A stretch of 18,406 nucleotides of DNA, from positions 1 through 18,406 of the forward strand of contig CALYSG010000016.1 in assembly GCA_945485605.1 (NCBI GenBank), given 5' to 3'. The translations under genes were made by a program, and so were the position numbers. The notes under the pieces are model-generated. The model did not search any database. It was given only the letters and a program-made list of their open reading frames with translations, and was not told the DNA's origin. The stretch comes from an uncultured Clostridia bacterium. GTDB taxonomy: Bacteria; Bacillota; Clostridia; Oscillospirales; CAG-272. Positions 13,008 through 18,406 of this stretch are shown piece after piece; position 1 is the stretch's first letter; each line of letters opens with the position of its first letter.

Positions 13008-14558
13008 ATGAGTAAATTTAACACACTGAATAATACTGAGCACATCCCCGCCGAAATGTTTGAATTCGCGCAGAGGGATGCGGTCATTCACGATAAAAAG
13101 CTCTCAACGAAATCAAGGGGCTATTTTGCCGACGCGATGATCAGGTTCAAAAAGAACAAATCATCGGTCGTCGCGGCGATCATAATAGGCGTACTGGTGC
13201 TTTTTGCGATAATAACGCCGATCGCGTCGCCTTATACGCTTGACAACAAGGATAACGTTTTCATCAATATGCCGCCTTTCATACCCTACTTTGCAAACCA
13301 AGGCAGCAGCTTCTTCGGTGGGGCGAGGACCATGGACCTCAGCCAGACCATGCTCGATAACATCAAAGCAATACAGCAGGAGACCGGCAGGAACCCTCTC
13401 CTTAAGATAAAGGAGACTAAGACAGTAGAGGTCATAAAGAGAGGTCAGAAGGTAAAAGAGTATTACTACACTGCCGATGTCTGTGCCTTTTACAACGTCG
13501 GTGTAAGGACTCTGGTAATGTCCTACGAGGAATACGAAAAGATACAGAGATGGCAGGACGAAACGGGTATTCAGGTACTCTATCCGGTCGTTAATTCCGA
13601 CGATATAAAGGGGATCACCGACAGCCCGAATATCTGGTATAAGGTCAAAGACCAGAAGGGAACTCCCGCGCTTGACAAAGACGGCAACCTCGTGCCCGCC
13701 TACTGTACCGAAAAACGCCTTGAAGGTCCCGTGGAGTACACGAGCAAGAGGATCGCGGGCGACAACGGCTCGTATATTTACAGCCTTGCGAAGTCGGGAG
13801 CGGTCCAGTGCCGCGTAGATTACTATAATTACTACCGCTACCTTAACGGCGGAAACGAGCCTTTCTTCATCTTCGGAACCAACAGCTTGGGACAGGATCT
13901 TATGACCGCCATCGGCATCGGCGCACGCTTCTCTCTTATCTTCGCTGTCTTAGTTTCGGCGATAAACCTTACGATAGGAGCCTTCTACGGCGCGATACAG
14001 GGCTTTTACGGCGGAGCCGTCGACCTCGTGCTTGACAGGATCGCGGACGTTCTTTCGAGCGTACCGTTTATCGTCACCGCGACGCTCTTCCAGCTTCATC
14101 TGGCGCAGAAGGTCGGCACGGTGGTGTCGTTCCTGTTTGCCTTTGTCCTTACCGGATGGATAGGTATGGCGGCGCTGACGAGAAAGCAGTTCTACCGATT
14201 CAAGAATCAGGAATTCGTCTACGCGGCGAAAACGCTCGGCGCGTCTGACTGGAGACTGATGTTCAAGCATATTTTCCCGAACTCTCTCGGTACCATCGTT
14301 ACGAGCTGTGCGCTCGTTATCCCGGGCGTAATAAGCTCGGAAACGAACCTCACATACCTCGGGATAGTGAACCTTTCGGAAATGTCCGGAACGACGATAG
14401 GCGTTCTTATGTCGCAGGGACAGGCGGCGATGACCTCGTCACCTCACGTAATATTCTTTCCTGCCATATTCATATCACTGCTGATAATATCATTCAACCT
14501 GTTCGGAAACGGACTTAGGGATGCGTTCAACCCGTCAACGAGAGGAGTTGATGACTGA
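13008..14558 (+). CDS. oppC: Oligopeptide ABC transporter permease OppC with a large extracytoplasmic insertion
   Basis: The 516-residue product is an OppC/DppC permease, normally about 300 residues. The N-terminal cytoplasmic part and first helix (about 52-73) are typical, as is the part from FGTNSLGQD (about 289-297), the counterpart of the family's GTDxxGRD, through the coupling loop EFVYAAKTLGASDWRLMFKHIFPN (about 402-425) to GNGLRDAFNP. Between residues about 80 and 285, where ordinary OppC has a few tens of residues, lies a domain of about 200 residues without membrane helices, which by topology is outside the cell. It could contact the oversized binding protein. The ATG follows AAAGGAG by nine bases. 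Its stop shares one base with the oppD start (TGATG), indicating coupled translation. Confidence 0.93.
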   Translation: MSKFNTLNNTEHIPAEMFEFAQRDAVIHDKKLSTKSRGYFADAMIRFKKNKSSVVAAIIIGVLVLFAIITPIASPYTLDNKDNVFINMPPFIPYFANQGSSFFGGARTMDLSQTMLDNIKAIQQETGRNPLLKIKETKTVEVIKRGQKVKEYYYTADVCAFYNVGVRTLVMSYEEYEKIQRWQDETGIQVLYPVVNSDDIKGITDSPNIWYKVKDQKGTPALDKDGNLVPAYCTEKRLEGPVEYTSKRIAGDNGSYIYSLAKSGAVQCRVDYYNYYRYLNGGNEPFFIFGTNSLGQDLMTAIGIGARFSLIFAVLVSAINLTIGAFYGAIQGFYGGAVDLVLDRIADVLSSVPFIVTATLFQLHLAQKVGTVVSFLFAFVLTGWIGMAALTRKQFYRFKNQEFVYAAKTLGASDWRLMFKHIFPNSLGTIVTSCALVIPGVISSETNLTYLGIVNLSEMSGTTIGVLMSQGQAAMTSSPHVIFFPAIFISLLIISFNLFGNGLRDAFNPSTRGVDD

Positions 14559-16735
14559 TGGCGGAGAAAAAACTTGAGGTCAGAAACCTTATGGTGTCGT
14601 TCCGTACCTCAAACGGAAGGCTTCAGGCGGTCAGAGGCATCGACTTTGACCTCTATAAGGGCGAGACTCTTGCCATAGTCGGCGAATCGGGCTCGGGAAA
14701 ATCGGTCACGTCAAAGGCGGTACTCGGTATCCTCGCCGGAAACTCTATCGTCGAGGGCGGCGAGATAATATATGACGGAAAAGACCTTCTGAAGCTCTCG
14801 GAATCCGAATTCCACCGTATTCGCGGTGATAAGATCGCTATGATCTTCCAGGACCCTATGTCAAGCCTTAATCCTATCGTCAAGATAGGCAGACAGCTCA
14901 CGGAGGCAATGATCCTCAAGGGCAGGGCAAGACAAAAGGAGAGCAGATTCCTCTTCAATTCCTACCTTGAACGTCTGCGTGTCAACATGATCGAAGCGGA
15001 AGCGAAGGAAGATGCCGCAAAAGCGGCTGAGATCGGCGCAAAATGTAAGAATTTCGATAAATTCGAATATAAGCACCTTGCCCTTGAGTCGGATTACAGA
15101 AGAAGGTACTCGGCAGCCTCGGATGCAGCCGACGATATCGACGCACTGACCTTCGAGATGTCGAAGAATGGCGCGAAGGACGTTGTCTACCGCGTCAATA
15201 AGATACGGAAGGAAGCTGCGCTCTCGATAGGCAAGTACGTCGTGAGCGACCGCGCCGAGGAGCTTCGCGGAAAGATCGGTGAGCTCAGATCGGCTCTTGA
15301 TTCGGACAGAAAGGCAAAGGACAGCTCATATAAGAATACCTCTGCGGTGCTTACGTGCATCGGAGACGTCCTTCGCGACGCGCTTGCGAAAACGATGCCG
15401 AACTTCTTTGCGATGGGTTATTATCTTACCTTCAGCAAAGATCCCCTTCCCGAAATGCCGGTCGACGAGCTCAATCGGTTTATGAGAAAGTACCTTGACG
15501 ATAACTTCATGCTCGATTTTATCGCCGATGCGAAAAAGGGACTCATGTATTCGGCAAACAGGGCGGACGAAAAGAAGCGCGAGGCGATCGCTCTTCTTGA
15601 AGCGGAAAAGAGCGTTTTCAACGGCAATCCGGATAAGAAGGAATGGCTCGCTGCCTCCGATAAGATGAAGAAGGCGGTCGAAAGCAGCATCGATCAGCTT
15701 GAGACGGTGAAGGACGGCGTGGCTTATACCTTCGGTGAATCGTTGCGCGGTTCGGTGGAGCTTTACTTCTCGTCGATAGATAAGAACAAGAGGGAAAGCG
15801 CACGCTATGCCAAGGAAAAGGCAAGGTATGATGCCATCGTCGCGAGGGGCAAGACCCCGAAGGCGGAGGTAGTACCGGCTTCTGTTACCGACCTTGATGA
15901 GGCGAAGGAGGACATCCTGCGCAAGATAGACCGAGTGCTTGAGCATTATCGCGAGAGGCTTTCGGTCGCAAATAACAGGAATTTTGACGATGAGACCGTC
16001 GCGATGATAGACTTTCTGAAGGCGAACGCTTCGGGCGTTGTCAACAAGGTCACAAAGAGTATTGCCAAGGCGAAAGCCATAAAGCTGATGGAGGAGGTCG
16101 GCATCTCCGAGCCGAGAAAGAGGTACAATCAGTACCCGTTCGAGTTCTCGGGCGGTATGCGTCAGAGGATCGTTATAGCCATAGCCCTTGCTGCCGACCC
16201 GGATATACTCATATGCGACGAACCCACGACGGCGCTTGACGTTACCATACAGTCGCAGATACTTGAGCTTATAGGAAAGCTGAAGAGAGAAAGAGATCTT
16301 TCTATCATCTTCATTACGCACGACCTCGGCGTCGTCGCGAATATGGCTGACCGTATTGCGGTCATGTATGCCGGAAAGATAGTCGAATACGGCACGTCAA
16401 GTGATATCTTCTACCATTCGGCGCATCCGTATACGTGGGCACTGCTCTCGTCGATGCCCGACCTTGATACCGATGATAAGCTCGATTCGATCCCCGGTAC
16501 ACCGCCGCTCATGATCTATCCTCCGAAGGGTGACGCCTTCGCCGAACGTAACAAGTACGCCATGAAGATAGATTTTGAACGTCAGCCGCCGATGTTTAAG
16601 ATCTCGGATACCCATTACGCGGCGACTTGGCTGCTTCATCCGAATGCGCCGCATGTCGACCCGCCGAAGACCGTCACCGACAGGATAAGCAGAATGAAGA
16701 ACAGGAGGCAGGAGAGCTATGGCGACGAACAATAA
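14558..16735 (+). CDS. oppD: Oligopeptide ABC transporter ATPase OppD with a 375-residue insertion
   Basis: The 725-residue product contains a complete OppD-type ATPase: Walker A GESGSGKS (42-49), Q-loop Q98 in IFQDPMSSLNP, signature FSGGM (530-534), Walker B D554 with catalytic E555 in CDEPTTALD, and switch H588 in FITHDLGVV. The C-terminal part with HPYTWALLSSMP and a Pro-rich peptide-transporter region is also typical. OppD usually has 330-350 residues. The excess lies between QLTEAMILKGRARQKE (about residue 126) and KAIKLMEEVGIS (about 506), in the helical subdomain: about 375 residues, highly charged, mostly helical and probably coiled coil in parts, with LTFSKDPLPEMP as a less helical patch. 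No frameshift or stop breaks the frame and all ATPase motifs are kept. The start overlaps the oppC stop by one base, with GAGGAG upstream. Confidence 0.93.
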   Translation: MAEKKLEVRNLMVSFRTSNGRLQAVRGIDFDLYKGETLAIVGESGSGKSVTSKAVLGILAGNSIVEGGEIIYDGKDLLKLSESEFHRIRGDKIAMIFQDPMSSLNPIVKIGRQLTEAMILKGRARQKESRFLFNSYLERLRVNMIEAEAKEDAAKAAEIGAKCKNFDKFEYKHLALESDYRRRYSAASDAADDIDALTFEMSKNGAKDVVYRVNKIRKEAALSIGKYVVSDRAEELRGKIGELRSALDSDRKAKDSSYKNTSAVLTCIGDVLRDALAKTMPNFFAMGYYLTFSKDPLPEMPVDELNRFMRKYLDDNFMLDFIADAKKGLMYSANRADEKKREAIALLEAEKSVFNGNPDKKEWLAASDKMKKAVESSIDQLETVKDGVAYTFGESLRGSVELYFSSIDKNKRESARYAKEKARYDAIVARGKTPKAEVVPASVTDLDEAKEDILRKIDRVLEHYRERLSVANNRNFDDETVAMIDFLKANASGVVNKVTKSIAKAKAIKLMEEVGISEPRKRYNQYPFEFSGGMRQRIVIAIALAADPDILICDEPTTALDVTIQSQILELIGKLKRERDLSIIFITHDLGVVANMADRIAVMYAGKIVEYGTSSDIFYHSAHPYTWALLSSMPDLDTDDKLDSIPGTPPLMIYPPKGDAFAERNKYAMKIDFERQPPMFKISDTHYAATWLLHPNAPHVDPPKTVTDRISRMKNRRQESYGDEQ

Positions 16736-17879
16736 CGAAGTTTTGCTGCGCGTAGAGCACCTCCGCCAGTATTTCGGAAGCACCAAGGCGGTCGACGATG
16801 TCAGTTTTGACATAAAGAAGGGTGAGGCTTTCGGCCTTGTCGGCGAGTCGGGCTGCGGAAAGACGACGACAGGCCGTTCGATAATAAAGCTCTACAACAT
16901 CACGGGCGGAGATATTTATTTCAAGGGCATCCGCATCGGCGCGGGACTTTACGACTACAAAAAGAAGATCGAAGAGGCGAAAAAGACTCCCGGCGGGCAG
17001 GCTGAAGTTTCCCGACTCAGAAAGGAAATGAAGCAGGCGATCTACGATCAGAAGCACTGCGACAGACAGTATCAGCGTGAACAGGTGCAGAAGGTCAAGG
17101 AGAAGTATCAGCCTCTCCTTGCCGCCGACGAGAAGAACTCCGAGCTGCGCCGTGAGTATTCGCGGGAACTGAGAAAGGCGAGAAAGACGCGCCTTGTGAC
17201 GCAGATACAGATGATATTTCAGGACCCGATAGCCTCACTCAATCCCCGAATGACGGTTCGCGAGATAATCGCCGAGGGACTTATTATTCAGGGCGAGCGG
17301 GACAAGAAGGAACTCAATCGCAAGGTCCTTGAGATGCTCGACCTTGTCGGACTCGCTCCCGAATACGCCGACCGCTATCCTCACGAATTTTCCGGAGGTC
17401 AGAGGCAGAGGATCGGAGTTGCGCGTTCGATTATAATGCACCCCGAGCTGATAATTGCCGACGAACCGGTCTCGGCTCTCGATGTGTCAATACAGGCGCA
17501 GGTTATAAATCTTCTCAATGACCTTCGCGACCGTTTTGACCTGACCGTGCTCTTTATTGCACACGATCTTTCGGTCGTTAAGTACTTTTCCGACCGGATC
17601 GGTGTTATGTATTTCGGTAAAATGGTCGAGCTTGCCGATTCCGATGAGCTTTTCCGTCATCCGCTTCATCCTTACACAAGGTCGCTTCTGTCGGCGATCC
17701 CGTTGCCCGACCCGGAATACGAGAAGGTCAGGAAGAGGATAGAGTACAATCCGCTCGCCGAGCATGACTATACGGTCGACAAGCCCTCGGTGCGGGAGGT
17801 CGCGCCCGGTCACTTCGTATATTGCAACGACGAAGAATTCGAGAAGTACAGAGCCGAGCTTGCATCTGACAATGGCTGA
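16719..17879 (+). CDS. oppF: Oligopeptide ABC transporter ATPase OppF with a charged insertion before the Q-loop
   Basis: The 386-residue product has Walker A GESGCGKT (42-49), Q-loop Q168 in IFQDPIASLNPR, signature FSGGQ (224-228), Walker B D248/E249 in ADEPVSALD and switch H282 in FIAHDLSVV, so it should be an active partner of OppD. In ordinary OppF the Walker A lysine and the Q-loop are about 50 residues apart; here they are 120 apart. The extra segment (about 75-160) is rich in Lys, Arg, Glu and Gln and looks like a helical hairpin. The start codon lies inside oppD, overlapping it by 17 bases, with AGGAGG 10 bases upstream. It is the last transporter gene and overlaps the DUF3899 gene by eight bases. 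Confidence 0.94.
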   Translation: MATNNNEVLLRVEHLRQYFGSTKAVDDVSFDIKKGEAFGLVGESGCGKTTTGRSIIKLYNITGGDIYFKGIRIGAGLYDYKKKIEEAKKTPGGQAEVSRLRKEMKQAIYDQKHCDRQYQREQVQKVKEKYQPLLAADEKNSELRREYSRELRKARKTRLVTQIQMIFQDPIASLNPRMTVREIIAEGLIIQGERDKKELNRKVLEMLDLVGLAPEYADRYPHEFSGGQRQRIGVARSIIMHPELIIADEPVSALDVSIQAQVINLLNDLRDRFDLTVLFIAHDLSVVKYFSDRIGVMYFGKMVELADSDELFRHPLHPYTRSLLSAIPLPDPEYEKVRKRIEYNPLAEHDYTVDKPSVREVAPGHFVYCNDEEFEKYRAELASDNG

Positions 17880-18297
17880 AAAAAGGCATATTAAGATGCC
17901 CGGAAAGACGGGCTGGATGGTCTCGGGAGCGATACTTCTCGCGCTGACCGTTGCTCTTATGTTCGCGGAGCAGGTCTTTGCTTCTTCCGGGATAAAGGAA
18001 GTTTTTGAAAGGCTCAGCAACGTCTTTTTCGTTGCCGGACTGCTCTATGCCGGAGTCGGGGGGCTTAGTTGGGTCGGCGCAATGGGAGGATTTGATTCGA
18101 TAGCGTATATTTTCAGAAATTTCGCACTTCACTCTTTGATCCCGACAAAACAACCGAAAAAGTATAAAAGCTACTACGACTACAAAGCCGAAAAGGACGA
18201 GAAGGGAAGACGTTGGCTTCCTCATTTTCTGATTCTCGGCGGCGGCATGATCATTGTGAGCGTGATCCTGCTTGCCGTCGGATATGCTGTGGTCTGA
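17872..18297 (+). CDS. DUF3899-type membrane protein
   Basis: The 141-residue product has three predicted membrane helices (about 14-33, 49-70 and 117-140). Between the second and third helix is a cytoplasmic basic stretch with KYKSYYDYKAEKDEKG. LSNVFFVAGLLYAGVG, GGFDSIAY and the KYKSYYDY motif match what I know of the DUF3899 family, whose function is not established. The start at ATG 17872 overlaps the oppF stop by eight bases but has a weak ribosome binding site; the in-frame ATG at 17896, after AAAAAAGG, is a good alternative giving 133 residues. The overlap makes it part of the transporter transcript, suggesting an accessory or regulatory link, which is inference only. A 15-bp hairpin follows. 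Confidence 0.85.
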   Translation: MAEKRHIKMPGKTGWMVSGAILLALTVALMFAEQVFASSGIKEVFERLSNVFFVAGLLYAGVGGLSWVGAMGGFDSIAYIFRNFALHSLIPTKQPKKYKSYYDYKAEKDEKGRRWLPHFLILGGGMIIVSVILLAVGYAVV

Positions 18298-18313
18298 AGT
18301 AGTGAAATATGAT

Positions 18314-18360
18314 GGGCATTATCCTCACAGAAGGTGAGGATAATGCCCCTTCGCTTTTTT
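18314..18360 (+). terminator. Terminator hairpin at the end of the transporter operon
   Basis: GGGCATTATCCTCAC (18314-18328) and GTGAGGATAATGCCC (18334-18348) pair perfectly over 15 bp around AGAAG. Six T (18355-18360) follow after a six-base gap. The gap makes it slightly atypical, but position and strength fit operon termination. Confidence 0.8.
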
Positions 18361-18371
18361 AAAGTTTAGGT

Positions 18372-18391
18372 CAAGCCTTTTCAAAGGCTTG
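18372..18391. repeat. Short perfect hairpin near the window edge
   Basis: CAAGCCTTT (18372-18380) and AAAGGCTTG (18383-18391) form 9 pairs around TC. It may belong to a further intergenic repeat or to a minus-strand gene beyond the window; the edge prevents a decision. Confidence 0.5.
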
Positions 18392-18406
18392 CGGGCAGGC
18401 GGTGCC

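Noticed and set aside
15326..16321. A 331-residue minus-strand frame opposite oppD
   Set aside because: It mirrors the oppD coding frame. The plus frame has intact ATPase motifs before and after it, so the insertion is truly coding on the plus strand.

Overview
The window looks like a chromosomal segment of an uncultured Bacillota of class Clostridia, probably a gut lineage near Oscillospirales or Christensenellales. The support is strong AAGGAG-type ribosome binding sites, TTGACA/TATAAT promoters, an AbrB-type regulator, RNase J, PrsA-like foldases and a DUF3899 membrane protein. The lineage is inferred from gene types only.

Left part (1-1514). The window opens inside a RimJ/RimL-type GNAT acetyltransferase that lacks only its first codon or so. 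A tRNA-Ala(CGC) with its own strong promoter follows. Downstream lies about 800 bp of non-coding DNA. It holds two almost identical 186-188 bp direct repeats, each ending in a copy of the last 19 bases of the tRNA. Between them is a 56-base segment that can fold as a three-way junction. This is the least conventional DNA in the window.

Middle part (1515-8789). An AbrB-like regulator on the minus strand diverges from a small membrane protein across a shared regulatory region with a perfect palindrome. A long structured leader precedes an RNase J with a 152-residue basic N-terminal extension. Next come a membrane-anchored parvulin-type foldase, a lipoprotein that resembles it but lacks the parvulin histidines, and a cysteine-rich zinc-ribbon-like protein. 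Together they look like an RNA-turnover and extracytoplasmic protein-folding neighbourhood.

Right part (8790-18406). A terminator and an inverted-repeat-rich control region lead into a complete oligopeptide-type ABC transporter operon. The order is substrate-binding lipoprotein, two permeases, two ATPases, then a DUF3899 membrane protein and a 15-bp hairpin. Genes from the second permease onward overlap or nearly overlap. Four of the five transporter subunits are much larger than their families: the binding protein has 867 residues, OppC carries about 170 extra extracytoplasmic residues, OppD about 375 extra residues between Q-loop and signature motif, and OppF about 70 before its Q-loop. All catalytic ATPase motifs are kept. 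This co-expanded importer, with a membrane protein of unknown function attached, is the best candidate for an undescribed system here. The tRNA-end repeat family is the best candidate for an undescribed genetic element.
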